Positions 1 through 8,406 of a stretch of DNA of 36,402 nucleotides are shown in pieces. Each line of letters begins with the position of its first letter. The stretch's first letter is position 1. The notes beneath the pieces were generated by a model. That model saw only the letters and a list, made by a program, of their open reading frames with translations, searched no databases and was not told the DNA's origin. The stretch covers positions 1 through 36,402 of the forward strand of contig CAJWGW010000003.1 of the NCBI GenBank assembly GCA_913041175.1, given 5' to 3'. Both the position numbers and the translations under genes were made by a program. The stretch comes from an uncultured bacterium (GTDB lineage Bacteria; Patescibacteriota; Minisyncoccia; Phycocordibacterales; UBA2163).

Positions 1-440
1 AAGTCAGCTGCGGAATTTGTAGCTCCAGCAGGGTCAGGACATCCTGTTCCTAATGCACCTCCCGATGAGTTAACCTTACTTTGGAGAGCGCTGTGATTAG
101 AATCTTCAAGTGTTGTCCCAATGTGATAACTTGTACATCCTGCGTTAATAGCCGCGTATAGGTATGCTCCACCTCCTACGGGGTCTGCAGGAATAACTGC
201 AATGTATCCTGGCGTTACAAGATTTGCTATTGACAAAGCTGATGGATATCCGCCATTTGTGTCAAAGAAAAATTCTAATGCCAATTGTAGTTGTTTTACA
301 TCTGAAATTCTCTTTGCATCTCGTGATTTCTGACGCGCGCTGTTTAAGCTTGCCAGAACAACAGATGAAAGAATACCAATAATGGCAATAACAACTAAAA
401 GTTCAATGAGTGTAAAACCTTTATTTCCTGTTTTTCTCAT
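1..440 (-). CDS. type IV pilin-like protein, 3' end cut by window
   Basis: Reading the minus strand from an ATG at 440 gives an uninterrupted frame of about 146 codons running off the window edge. The N-terminus has a class III prepilin signal: MRKTGNKG then FTLIELLVVIAIIGIL, with cleavage expected after Gly8 and the conserved Glu at position +5 of the mature protein, followed by a hydrophobic helix to about residue 30. Next comes a GspG/PilA-like segment (SRDAKRISDVKQLQLALEFF, then a NGGYP motif) and a Gly/Ala-rich globular part with two Cys (about residues 108 and 134) that could form a pilin disulphide. It lies directly downstream of the pilM-to-pilC operon and is probably a structural or minor pilin of that machine. 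The missing C-terminus prevents a finer assignment. Confidence 0.93.
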   Translation of the reverse strand, partial: MRKTGNKGFTLIELLVVIAIIGILSSVVLASLNSARQKSRDAKRISDVKQLQLALEFFFDTNGGYPSALSIANLVTPGYIAVIPADPVGGGAYLYAAINAGCTSYHIGTTLEDSNHSALQSKVNSSGGALGTGCPDPAGATNSAAD

Positions 441-519
441 ATTGAATTTAATTATTTAATAAATATTTAAACGACCGCTCTCTAGTAGTATTAAAAAGAA
501 AGCTTTCTTTATGCTTGTT

Positions 520-548
520 ATTATAGCTATTTAGGGCTTTTTCCCCAA
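520..548 (-). promoter_or_regulatory. putative sigma70 promoter for the pilin gene
   Basis: On the minus strand a TTGGGG (543-548) and a perfect TATAAT (520-525) are separated by 17 nt, about 80 nt before the pilin ATG at 440. The leader between them is AT-rich and has no Shine-Dalgarno motif. The site lets the pilin be transcribed separately from pilC, which ends at 587. The -35 is only a partial match. Confidence 0.5.
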
Positions 549-586
549 ATATGCCCCTGTGGATAACCATTTTTTAGGATTGAGGG

Positions 587-1792
587 CTATATGCCAGCAG
601 AGATATTGTATATAGGCATAAGAACTGACGCTAAAAGCACTCCAACCCCTAGTGCAAGCGCCACGATAAGCATTGGTTCAATGAGTGTCACGAGAGTATC
701 AACAGTGTTTTTTACTTCTCTGTTATAAAATTTGGAAAGTGTTCCTAAAATCTTACCTAATTCTCCTGTCTCTTCACCAACTTTTATCATTTGAATCATA
801 ATGTTTGGAATTTCGGAATATTTTCCCAAAGATTCTGATACGGGACTGCCGGCTTTTATGTCCTGCACCGACTCTACAAGTAATTTTTGATATACTGCAT
901 CGCCTACAACATCTGATGTGATTTCAATGGCGCGTACCATCGGTATTCCACTTGAAAGCATTGTACTTAAGTTGTCCGAAATTCTGGAAAGATAAAGTCG
1001 TCTGTACAAACCTCCCAAATACGGCAGTGATAATCTTATTTGGGATATTGATAATTTACCGTGTTTAGTCTTGCTAAACCTCCATATAAAGAATCCTCCT
1101 ATAACTACTAAAATTAAAATAAATATTCCATAATTCACAAAAAACTGACTCAAGCCTACTACTGCTTTTGTATAGATAGGAAGTTCTTGCCCTGATTCTA
1201 GAAAGATTGCGCTTATACGCGGAATAACCAACGTAAGCATCAAAATCATAACTGTAATGAATGTAAATATAACAAATATAGGATAGATAAGTGCATTTTT
1301 TGCTTTGGATGTCACTTCGTATGTCCTGTCCAGATAATCAGCCAAATATGAAAATGTTTTATCAAGTTTTCCTGATTCTTCCCCGGCTTTCACCATGTTC
1401 ACATAAAAGGGTGTAAATATTTTCTCATGTTTTCCAAGTGCCTTTGATATAGTGTTACCAGATTGAAGATCATCTACAACTTCTGCAAGTGCAGACCTTA
1501 ACATTTTATTATCGGATTCTGCACCCAATAACTTAAATACTCGGAGAGCCGAGACTTGAGATTCAAAAAGTGTTGCTATTTGCCTTGAGAGAATAACTAT
1601 TTCTTTATTTGAAACCCTGTTAAAAAAAGAAATGTCACGTTTCAGAAGCGATTTGTTTTCTGCAGAGACTATTGATGCAATGACTAGACCGCGCCTCTGA
1701 AGCGAGCTTATTGCGACATCTTCATTCATTGCATCAATACTCCCTGATGTTTCGTGTCCCGTGTTGTCTATTGCTGTGTAGTTAAAAAGCAT
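587..1792 (-). CDS. pilC: type IV pilus inner-membrane platform protein PilC
   Basis: At 401 aa it has the usual length of the PilC/GspF family, the integral-membrane platform that couples the PilB and PilT motors to the pilus. Two GspF repeats are visible: one around residues 60-190 (RQIATLFESQVSALRVFKLL ... VKAGEESGKLD) and one around 260-390 (LSTMLSSGIPMVRAIEI ... VGEETGELGKIL). Each is followed by hydrophobic segments (about 167-192, 220-238, 372-395). A short N-terminal domain begins MLFNYTAIDNTG. The ATG is 4 nt after the pilT stop, so it is cotranscribed with pilT. No Shine-Dalgarno motif precedes it. Confidence 0.96.
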   Translation of the reverse strand: MLFNYTAIDNTGHETSGSIDAMNEDVAISSLQRRGLVIASIVSAENKSLLKRDISFFNRVSNKEIVILSRQIATLFESQVSALRVFKLLGAESDNKMLRSALAEVVDDLQSGNTISKALGKHEKIFTPFYVNMVKAGEESGKLDKTFSYLADYLDRTYEVTSKAKNALIYPIFVIFTFITVMILMLTLVIPRISAIFLESGQELPIYTKAVVGLSQFFVNYGIFILILVVIGGFFIWRFSKTKHGKLSISQIRLSLPYLGGLYRRLYLSRISDNLSTMLSSGIPMVRAIEITSDVVGDAVYQKLLVESVQDIKAGSPVSESLGKYSEIPNIMIQMIKVGEETGELGKILGTLSKFYNREVKNTVDTLVTLIEPMLIVALALGVGVLLASVLMPIYNISAGI

Positions 1793-1796
1793 AATT

Positions 1797-2867
1797 TTAC
1801 ACGAGTTGCTCTAATAGTTTTGGATTAAGTGAATGGGCCTTTGCGTCCTCTATTGTAATCTCCCCACGTCTTACAAAATCAGCTAATGATCTGTTTAAGT
1901 CAACCATTCCTTCTCCCATACTTGTCTCAATCACGGCATTTATCTCATGTGTTCTTTTTTCACGAATAAGATTTGCAATAGCATTGTTGTTAATCAGAAG
2001 CTCATAGACAGGAATAAGCCCCCCAGAGATTCTAGGAACAAGGCGTTGAGAAAATATTCCAGCCAACGATGCCGCAAGTTGTAATCTTATTTGATCTTGT
2101 CCATTTTCCGGAAATGAGTCAATAATCCTGTCTATTGTCTGTGCAGCATTGTTTGTATGAAGTGTTGAGAGAACAAGGTGTCCTGTCTCGGCAGCGGTTA
2201 CGGCAGTTGATATTGTCTCCACCCCACGCATTTCTCCTATCATAAGCACATCAACATCCTGCCTGAAAACTGACCTCAAAGCTGTGCCAAAATCTTTAGT
2301 GTCAATCTTGACCTCTCTTTGGTCAATCATTGATTTCCTTTGCTCAAATATATATTCTATCGGGTCTTCAATTGTTACTATATGCTCCGCTCTATTGCTG
2401 TTTATAATCTCAATCATTGATGCTAATGTAGTAGTCTTACCTTGTCCGACTGGTCCTACTGCAAGAAAAAATCCTTGTTTTTTTTGTGCGAATGTTTCAA
2501 GTATTGGAGGTAAATTCAGCTCTTCAAGGGATTTGATGTACCTAGGAATAAGACGAAGTGCAACGCCCACATTCCCCTGCTGGAAAAAGCCATTTCCTCT
2601 GAATCTTGTTTCTTTATTATAGCTATATGAGAAATCCATCTCTTTATTCTTAAGGAAAGATTCCATTTGCTCGGGAGTTAAAAGTTCTGTTATAAAACCC
2701 AATGTATCCTCTTTTGTAAGTTTTGGTCTTTTCAAAAGCGGTATCAGAGCACCATTTACTCTAATTGTCGGATTATTACCTGAAGATAAATGTAAATCAG
2801 ATGCTGATTCCTTTACAACAATATCAATCATCTCATCTAATTGCTTTTTGTAGTTATTTTCACTCAT
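1797..2867 (-). CDS. pilT: pilus retraction ATPase PilT
   Basis: This 356-aa secretion ATPase belongs to the PilT subgroup. Visible motifs are the N-terminal ASDLHLSSG (about 22-30), Walker A GPVGQGKTT (138-146), the Asp box VTIEDPIEY, Walker B VLMIGEMRG (about 207-215), the His box around TGHLVLSTLHTNN (228-240) and AIANLIRE (296-303), a version of the AIRNLIRE retraction motif. The P-loop departs from the usual GPTGSGKST at two positions (Val and Gln). It depolymerises pili by pulling pilin back through PilC. Its ATG overlaps the stop of the upstream response regulator by one base, so translation is probably coupled. No SD is seen. Confidence 0.96.
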   Translation of the reverse strand: MSENNYKKQLDEMIDIVVKESASDLHLSSGNNPTIRVNGALIPLLKRPKLTKEDTLGFITELLTPEQMESFLKNKEMDFSYSYNKETRFRGNGFFQQGNVGVALRLIPRYIKSLEELNLPPILETFAQKKQGFFLAVGPVGQGKTTTLASMIEIINSNRAEHIVTIEDPIEYIFEQRKSMIDQREVKIDTKDFGTALRSVFRQDVDVLMIGEMRGVETISTAVTAAETGHLVLSTLHTNNAAQTIDRIIDSFPENGQDQIRLQLAASLAGIFSQRLVPRISGGLIPVYELLINNNAIANLIREKRTHEINAVIETSMGEGMVDLNRSLADFVRRGEITIEDAKAHSLNPKLLEQLV

Positions 2868-3265
2868 TATTTTTTCTTATCAATTATTTTTTGTACATTA
2901 TTTAAAACCTCTGACGGAATAAAATTCGCTTTTACTATATAGTCGCTTACGCCAAGTTCTTTTGCTTTTTTGATATTAGATTCCTGCCATTGATTTGTCA
3001 GAGCTATCTTTATACAATCTTTTACCAAATTTTCTTCATTTACGACTTTTAAAAATTCAAATCCATCCATGTCGGGCATGACTATATCAAAAAGGATTAT
3101 ATCGGGTACAAGACCTTCACGAAGTCTATTAAGCGCTTCTTTTGTATCCAAACTTGCTACTACTTCAAAACCTCCTTCTTTGAATTTAGTCACGTACATT
3201 TCAAGCAAAAAATTGTCGTCATCTATAATAAAAATTTTGTTTTTGTTTTTTGCCTCTTGTTCCAT
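2867..3265 (-). CDS. single-domain response regulator (CheY/PilG-like)
   Basis: This is a stand-alone receiver domain of 132 aa from the ATG at 3265. The frame is open further upstream, but residues before this Met have no receiver character, and the later start leaves a clean 22-nt gap after pilB. Conserved residues are the acidic triad Asp15-Asp17 (IIDDD), phospho-acceptor Asp60 (ILFDIVMPDMDG), Thr90 and Lys112 (YIVKANF). There is no output domain and no histidine kinase in the window. Its place between pilB and pilT suggests it switches or tunes pilus extension and retraction, as PilG/PilH-type regulators do elsewhere. That role is inferred from context. Confidence 0.9.
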   Translation of the reverse strand: MEQEAKNKNKIFIIDDDNFLLEMYVTKFKEGGFEVVASLDTKEALNRLREGLVPDIILFDIVMPDMDGFEFLKVVNEENLVKDCIKIALTNQWQESNIKKAKELGVSDYIVKANFIPSEVLNNVQKIIDKKK

Positions 3266-3287
3266 AATATTAATTGTACACTGAAAA

Positions 3288-5036
3288 TTATTCTGATGTA
3301 AGCATCTCACCTCCAAGCATGTTGATTTCACTGAAAGGAATGATTTTGTTAAACGCTTTGATTATCGCATCTTCTTTCATTGTAAACATACCGTTCTCTC
3401 GTGCTATTTTTCTTATAGCTGCCTCTGTAGGATTTTTGAGAATCGTTTCTTCAAGCTCTTTGTTCATATCAAGTATCTCATATACGCCAGTTCTCCCTCT
3501 TGTACCTGAAGGGCATTCATTTGTCGGCTTTGCATTGAAAAGCTCCTTGCTCATAGGCACCGTTTTTCTGTATTTTTCAGGTAAATCGCTGAACTGCTTT
3601 TCAAGCATCAACTTAAGAGAACCTTCAACAGGAATTGGCTTGCCTGCACCTGGGCATAACTTTTTCACAAGACGTTGTGCGATTGCAATAACAAGCGTTG
3701 GTGCAATTAAAAACGGGTCAACGTCCATCTCTATCAATCGCGGTATAACACCAAGTGAGTCATTTGTATGGATTGTGGAAAGGACAAGGTGTCCTGTGAG
3801 CGCAGCTTGCACAGCAAGCTGCGCAGTTTCTTTATCTCTTATTTCTCCGACCATTATAATGTCTGGATCCTGACGGAGAGTTGTCCTAAGACCGTTAGCA
3901 AACGTATATCCTATTTCTGGTCTTACTTGAGACTGACTCACTCCCTCAATATTGTATTCAACTGGGTCTTCAAGAGACAAAACATTTTTTGTCTCACGGT
4001 CCATTTCATTTAACATCGCGTAAAGTGTTGTTGATTTACCTGAACCTGTAGGACCTGATATTAGTACCAACCCAAACGGTCGTTTTATAGCTTTTCGTAT
4101 TATTTTAAGATTCCTTTCATCAAGATTCATTTCATCAAGTTTCCATATACCTTTTGCAGTGTCCAATATTCTTATAACTACTTTTTCTCCATAATATGAA
4201 GGAAATGTAGATACACGAAAATCAACCCTGTGTTCATTTAGATTTGTAGAAAAACGACCATCTTGAGGTTTTCTTTTCTCATCAAGTTTCATTGAAGAAA
4301 GTACTTTAATGCGTGCTACCACTGCTTGATGCGTTTTGGTAGGAAGTACCAAACTAGTGTGCAGAATACCATCAACTCTGAATCTTACTCTGACAAAGTC
4401 CCCCATATTTTCAATATGAATATCTGACGCTCTTCCTTCAACGGCATATCTTATAATATTTGCAACTATTTTCGTAACAGGTGCGTCTTCTTTTATAACC
4501 TTTGTGGCAAATTCAGTTTTTTTATCGTCTGTTTTCGTCTTCTTTTTGTCTTTTCTCTCTTCCGCAGCCAACCCTATCTCAAGTTCCGATACTGCTTTGT
4601 TAACTTCTCCAGAAAACCCTTTATACATTTTGAGAACTTTATCAAAATCAGCAACAGATATGAGATATACTTTAAACGGCATACCCGCTTTTGAGGAGAT
4701 GAAATTCATGGCATCAAGTGCTTCTATATTGTCCGGATCAATTATTCCTATCTCCAGAACACTATCTTTAACTCCAAGCGGCACAAATTTATAATGAAGT
4801 GCTGACTCCTCGGGAATATATTTGAACACCTCAAAAGGAATCCTTTTGTTTCCAAGATTCCATATAGGAACATTGAGATGCTCGCCTTTTGTCTTGAGTG
4901 TTATGTCCGGATCAATACCACGATTCTCAAGTACTTTTTCTATCGTTTCACCCGATTCTTTCGCTTCTTCTTTTATTAAAGGAATATCCCCTTCATTTAT
5001 AATGTTTTTTTCTGCTAAGACAGATAAAAGATTCAT
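3288..5036 (-). CDS. pilB: pilus extension ATPase PilB
   Basis: This 582-aa type II/IV secretion ATPase drives pilus assembly. It has an N-terminal MshEN/GspE-N-like region (about 1-140), a short charged linker (158-180), then the catalytic core: Walker A GPTGSGKST (328-336), Asp box LSLEDPVEY (about 353-361), Walker B IIMVGEIRD (393-401) and His box TGHLVLSTIHTND (414-426). The zinc-binding tetracysteine motif found in many PilB/GspE proteins is reduced here to Cys461 and Cys508, although the following RGRTGVYEI segment is kept. It is 11 nt from the pilP-like gene, in the same operon. No SD precedes the ATG. Confidence 0.96.
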   Translation of the reverse strand: MNLLSVLAEKNIINEGDIPLIKEEAKESGETIEKVLENRGIDPDITLKTKGEHLNVPIWNLGNKRIPFEVFKYIPEESALHYKFVPLGVKDSVLEIGIIDPDNIEALDAMNFISSKAGMPFKVYLISVADFDKVLKMYKGFSGEVNKAVSELEIGLAAEERKDKKKTKTDDKKTEFATKVIKEDAPVTKIVANIIRYAVEGRASDIHIENMGDFVRVRFRVDGILHTSLVLPTKTHQAVVARIKVLSSMKLDEKRKPQDGRFSTNLNEHRVDFRVSTFPSYYGEKVVIRILDTAKGIWKLDEMNLDERNLKIIRKAIKRPFGLVLISGPTGSGKSTTLYAMLNEMDRETKNVLSLEDPVEYNIEGVSQSQVRPEIGYTFANGLRTTLRQDPDIIMVGEIRDKETAQLAVQAALTGHLVLSTIHTNDSLGVIPRLIEMDVDPFLIAPTLVIAIAQRLVKKLCPGAGKPIPVEGSLKLMLEKQFSDLPEKYRKTVPMSKELFNAKPTNECPSGTRGRTGVYEILDMNKELEETILKNPTEAAIRKIARENGMFTMKEDAIIKAFNKIIPFSEINMLGGEMLTSE

Positions 5037-5047
5037 TTAATTTTAAA

Positions 5048-5368
5048 TTATTCTTCATCGCTTGAAGTTATGCCAATCGGCGCAAAAGGATTTTCTCTTC
5101 CTATTGGTTCTGCTGTAAGTTCTTGCCCAAAATCCTCCAGACTTTTGAAAACGGGGTCAGAGAAAATATTTTCATCAAGCTTCACGGAACGCAAATCAAG
5201 AAGAAATGTGAGAAGGTTGCTCTCCTCTACAGAAGCTGCATTGTCCTGACGCTCTGAGACAAGAAGAGTGCTGTCCTCTCCGCCGAACAAAATAGTGTAT
5301 GCAACGCCTGCCATTATTGCTATTGCGATAATTAGTATTGTTGTTTTGTATTTTTTAAAAATTCCCAT
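5048..5368 (-). CDS. small pilus operon protein, PilP-like
   Basis: This 106-aa protein has one N-terminal membrane helix (about residues 9-29) after a basic start (MGIFKKYK), then an acidic extracytoplasmic part. It ends with RENPFAPIG, which resembles the short NPF-type segment of the pilotin-like PilP protein that pairs with PilN/PilO. It lies between pilO and pilB, where pilP is found in other bacteria. It is too short to hold the PilP beta domain, so any PilP role would be limited to an anchor plus linker. Position supports a role in the alignment subcomplex; sequence similarity is weak. Confidence 0.7.
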   Translation of the reverse strand: MGIFKKYKTTILIIAIAIMAGVAYTILFGGEDSTLLVSERQDNAASVEESNLLTFLLDLRSVKLDENIFSDPVFKSLEDFGQELTAEPIGRENPFAPIGITSSDEE

Positions 5369-5376
5369 ATTTAAAA

Positions 5377-5925
5377 TTATTTAAGCCAATACGTCTTAAT
5401 GCCTATATTATATTCATAAAGATTACTCTCTCCGGTCTTTGAAGGAATAAGCGAGATTTCAGTGACATCAACAATTCGTAAACTTTTTTCTATATCTTTA
5501 ATAAATTGAATCAAACTCTCATAAGCAGATGTCACTGAAAATGAAAGCAAAACTTGCTCATACGGCTTTTTATCAGGACCTATAACGCTTGCTTGTCTAT
5601 CATCTGTTTTGCTTATCGCTACATTTTTTATGCGTATTCCATAAACTGACGCAATGTTATCAATATCAAGCACAAGTCGCACATTATCAACATTGTCTGG
5701 CAAAAGCTTGGTTAACCTGTCAAGATCGTTTGTTGAAAATGTATTATATCTAGACAACAATCTGTCTCTGACTTCCTGAAGTTCTTTTGATTTATCAAGT
5801 GCCTGATCAAACCTTGTTTCTTCTTGAAGAATTATCTGAATCTCATTGTACGTAGGATCAATGAAGCCAAAGAAAAGCCCCACCGAGAGAAGTATTAAAA
5901 TAATTGGAAATGCTAATCTAGTCAT
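5377..5925 (-). CDS. pilO: pilus alignment protein PilO
   Basis: This 182-aa bitopic protein has a membrane helix at about residues 4-22, a coiled-coil stretch (about 35-65, EETRFDQALDKSKELQEVRD) and then a ferredoxin-like periplasmic domain. The segment LLPDNVDNVRLVLDIDNIA around residues 74-92 is typical of PilO-family proteins (LPPxxxxxxLLxxIxxxA). PilO dimerises with PilN on the outer face of the cytoplasmic membrane and links PilM to the pilus channel. It follows pilN by 5 nt. Confidence 0.88.
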   Translation of the reverse strand: MTRLAFPIILILLSVGLFFGFIDPTYNEIQIILQEETRFDQALDKSKELQEVRDRLLSRYNTFSTNDLDRLTKLLPDNVDNVRLVLDIDNIASVYGIRIKNVAISKTDDRQASVIGPDKKPYEQVLLSFSVTSAYESLIQFIKDIEKSLRIVDVTEISLIPSKTGESNLYEYNIGIKTYWLK

Positions 5926-5930
5926 AATAT

Positions 5931-6524
5931 TTATTGGGACAATATCGCACTTTCATATGATATGAGCCGCGAATCTATGAAAGCTGAAAAATTAAATACT
6001 ACATCGCCTTTCTTGTTCAGATCAAGCTCCGAGAAAATTGGCTCCAATATAAATTTATTTTTGCCAAACACATCTGACTGTAGTGCAACTGAGCTGAAAT
6101 TCTGTGCCCTTCCTTTCATTGAAATTCTTGTTTTACCACTTTCGTCTGTTATATAATCAAGACTCTCAAAACTTATACTTTCAAGTGTTGTCGCTTCAAG
6201 CAGGTCAAAAAATGCGGATGTAGCTTTGTGATTATCCAATATATCCTGCGCTGAGTTTATACGAGTATCAAGACGGCTTATTTCCTCTATAATAGACGGC
6301 TCAAAGGCGATGCTTGCACGCGCAAGTGATGCACTTTTTTGCTCTATACTTTTGATAATAAACTGCTGATAGAGAAATACTCCTATCGCAAGAGCAATAG
6401 CGCCAATGAATACAACCAATGTGAACAAAAAGAAAATGCCGATACTGCTTCCTTTTGCCTGCCTTCTTGGTGCAGTAAGCGATTTTTTAGGAATAAAAGA
6501 TGTATGTGTCTTAAGTTCAGGCAT
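5931..6524 (-). CDS. pilN: pilus alignment protein PilN
   Basis: This 197-aa protein has a basic cytoplasmic N-terminus (residues 1-27), one membrane helix (about 28-52), a coiled-coil segment (about 55-95) and a C-terminal ferredoxin-like domain. The N-terminus lacks a clear copy of the INLLP-type motif that binds PilM in proteobacteria, so that interface has diverged. Identity rests on topology and on its place between pilM and pilO. A TATAAT lies only 6 nt before the ATG, so besides read-through from pilM it may start its own leaderless transcript. Confidence 0.85.
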   Translation of the reverse strand: MPELKTHTSFIPKKSLTAPRRQAKGSSIGIFFLFTLVVFIGAIALAIGVFLYQQFIIKSIEQKSASLARASIAFEPSIIEEISRLDTRINSAQDILDNHKATSAFFDLLEATTLESISFESLDYITDESGKTRISMKGRAQNFSSVALQSDVFGKNKFILEPIFSELDLNKKGDVVFNFSAFIDSRLISYESAILSQ

Positions 6525-6530
6525 ATACTT

Positions 6531-6536
6531 ATTATA
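6531..6536 (-). promoter_or_regulatory. -10 box of a putative leaderless promoter for pilN
   Basis: A perfect TATAAT on the minus strand ends 6 nt before the pilN ATG at 6524. Transcription starting about 7 nt downstream of the box would begin at or next to the ATG, leaving no 5' leader. Confidence 0.6.
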
Positions 6537-6583
6537 CTTTGTAATTTACACAGACGCTATTAAGAAAAGTGAATAAGGGTGCC

Positions 6584-7723
6584 TTAAGTATCTTCCTGCA
6601 GTCTGCGCAGTGCAAGTCCTATAGCTACGGCAAATCCCGGTCCTACTTCTTTTAACACTTTCTCGAAAAATGCCGGCGCTTCTATTTTTGAAAACGGATC
6701 GCTTATTGAAACGTCTATTTCAAGGTGTTTTTTTGCAATAGGAAGCAGACCCTTCACTGTCGCACCGCCACCTGTAAGTACTGCATTCCCTACATTTTTC
6801 CCATATTTCTGTTGGTACTGGAGAATCACTCTGTTTGCTTCCGAAAAAACCCTGTTTAACCCAAGAACAATGGCCTCTTTGGAGTTTATGATTGTGTCAT
6901 CACTCTGCCCGTCCTCAATACCGAATTTTCTTTTAAGTTGTTCAGCCTTGGATACGCTTACACCGAGGGATTTTGAAATTGTTTGCGTGATGTCCTGCGA
7001 ACCGGAGTTTATGACATGAGATGTTTTTACAACGCCATACTCCACAATGTAGAGCTTAGTGTTACCGGCACCCATATCAAGAACCATTGTTGGTGTAATA
7101 CTTCGTCCGACAATCGCCCTTATTGCGCTGAAAATCTCTATCTCAAAAAATCCTACATTAAGCTGTACTGCTTTAACTATTTCATTGTATTTAGTTAAAG
7201 TACTGTTGTGAATCGCAACGACAAGTACGTCTATTTTTTTTCCTGATGTCTCTTTTTTAGTTTCAGTCTTTTTTTTGTCTTCTTTGTCTTCATCATCTAA
7301 AGGTAAAGATTTATCCTCATTTGGAATTATAAACCAGTCAAGTGTCACTTCAGAGATTGGCACAGGAATGTACTTCCTCGCCTCAATGGGAATCATTGAG
7401 GCGAGGTTTTTATCCTTAAGCACAGGCATTTTAACTACCGATATCAAACTTGATGAAAAAGGGATAGAAACACCTGCTTTTTGGGTGGTAACATTTGCTT
7501 CTTTCAGGAGGTCCTTAAGCGCTTCTGCAAGTTTAGGGGCAGGAGGGCTTGTCGCCTGTCCTACTTCTAAGTTCATATACGGCCCTAAAGACAGCTCTCC
7601 GTATGTCTCCAGCACAGCTACGCCACGGCGTTTCTTTAACTGTACGACTTTTATTGATGATGCGCCGATATCAACGCCGATTACGCTGGTATTCTTTTTA
7701 TTCCCAAAGTTTAAAAACTTCAT
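6584..7723 (-). CDS. pilM: actin-like pilus assembly ATPase PilM
   Basis: This 379-aa cytoplasmic actin-fold protein has phosphate-1 motif VIGVDIGASSIKVVQL (14-29), phosphate-2 motif TMVLDMGAGNTKLYI (212-226) and the adenosine motif NAVLTGGGATVKG (313-325). PilM binds nucleotide and the cytoplasmic tail of PilN, joining the motor to the alignment complex. A lysine/aspartate-rich insert at about 136-163 (DKEDKKKTETKKE) is unusual for the family. It is the first gene of the pilus operon. Its ATG is only 26 nt from the divergent comF start. Confidence 0.95.
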   Translation of the reverse strand: MKFLNFGNKKNTSVIGVDIGASSIKVVQLKKRRGVAVLETYGELSLGPYMNLEVGQATSPPAPKLAEALKDLLKEANVTTQKAGVSIPFSSSLISVVKMPVLKDKNLASMIPIEARKYIPVPISEVTLDWFIIPNEDKSLPLDDEDKEDKKKTETKKETSGKKIDVLVVAIHNSTLTKYNEIVKAVQLNVGFFEIEIFSAIRAIVGRSITPTMVLDMGAGNTKLYIVEYGVVKTSHVINSGSQDITQTISKSLGVSVSKAEQLKRKFGIEDGQSDDTIINSKEAIVLGLNRVFSEANRVILQYQQKYGKNVGNAVLTGGGATVKGLLPIAKKHLEIDVSISDPFSKIEAPAFFEKVLKEVGPGFAVAIGLALRRLQEDT

Positions 7724-7733
7724 TATATAATAA

Positions 7734-7741
7734 AGTATAAT
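7734..7741. promoter_or_regulatory. overlapping divergent -10 boxes, pilM / comF
   Basis: The 26-nt gap between the two start codons holds TATAAT on the plus strand (7736-7741, 8 nt before the comF ATG) and TATACT on the minus strand (7739-7734, 10 nt before the pilM ATG). The boxes overlap by four bases, so RNA polymerase could not melt both at once. Both transcripts would have little or no leader. Confidence 0.65.
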
Positions 7742-7749
7742 ATAGAAAT

Positions 7750-8406
7750 ATGCATAGATTCAACCAAATCATTGGGATAGCATTTGATTTTTTCTTACCT
7801 AAATCCCCGCTTGATAAAGCCGTTGATGAAGTCAACGTGGAGAGTTTGTCAAAGAAATTACTTAAGGGAAGGGAAACTGAAAACGAATCTATCTATGCCC
7901 TATTTGACTATCAAGATGAGCTCATAAGACATATGGTATGGGCGCTTAAATACAGGAGAAATCGGAGAGCCGCTCAAATCTTTGCGCAGATTCTTTATGA
8001 TTTCCTCGCAGAAGAGTTCTCGGATTTGAATGTTTATTCGGATTTTGATAAACCACTACTTGTCCCTATCCCGCTTTTCAAAAAGAGACTAAGAAAAAGG
8101 GGATTCAACCAAACAGAAATCCTTGCGAAAGAGATTGCCGTAATCGGTGGTGATTCTTTTTGCACGCTTCACACGGGTTTACTTAGAAAAATAAAAGATA
8201 CACCGAGCCAGACATCACTTGAAAGAGAAGCGAGGTTGAGAAATGTAGCAGGCGCATTTGCTGTAGCAAATGTGCCTAATATAAAAAACCGAAACATAGT
8301 CTTGCTTGATGATGTTACAACAACAGGAGCAACATTAAACGAAGCTCGCAAGACTTTACTCAACTCCGGCGCAAAAAGCGTTTTGGGAGTCGCAGTTGCA
8401 CATTGA
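7750..8406 (+). CDS. comF: ComF-family phosphoribosyltransferase-like protein
   Basis: This 218-aa protein has the ComF core: HMVWALKYRRNRRAAQIFA (61-79), the VPIPLFKKRLRKRGFNQTEILA block (105-126) and the PRPP-binding loop IVLLDDVTTTGATL (183-196). ComF is needed for DNA uptake in naturally competent bacteria and acts with the pilus/Com machinery. Usual ComF proteins start with a four-Cys zinc finger; here residues 1-50 contain no Cys, so that finger is lost. Being divergent from the pilus operon fits a joint role in DNA import. TGA is the stop codon. The -10 box 8 nt upstream suggests leaderless mRNA. Confidence 0.9.
   Translation: MHRFNQIIGIAFDFFLPKSPLDKAVDEVNVESLSKKLLKGRETENESIYALFDYQDELIRHMVWALKYRRNRRAAQIFAQILYDFLAEEFSDLNVYSDFDKPLLVPIPLFKKRLRKRGFNQTEILAKEIAVIGGDSFCTLHTGLLRKIKDTPSQTSLEREARLRNVAGAFAVANVPNIKNRNIVLLDDVTTTGATLNEARKTLLNSGAKSVLGVAVAH

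Noticed and set aside
495-510. AAAGAAAGCTTTCTTT palindrome followed by T residues on the minus strand as a terminator
   Set aside because: It has no loop, is very AT-rich and lies inside the predicted pilin leader; too weak to call.
5048-5368. Naming the 106-aa gene pilP outright
   Set aside because: It lacks the PilP beta domain; only topology, position and an NPF-like end agree.
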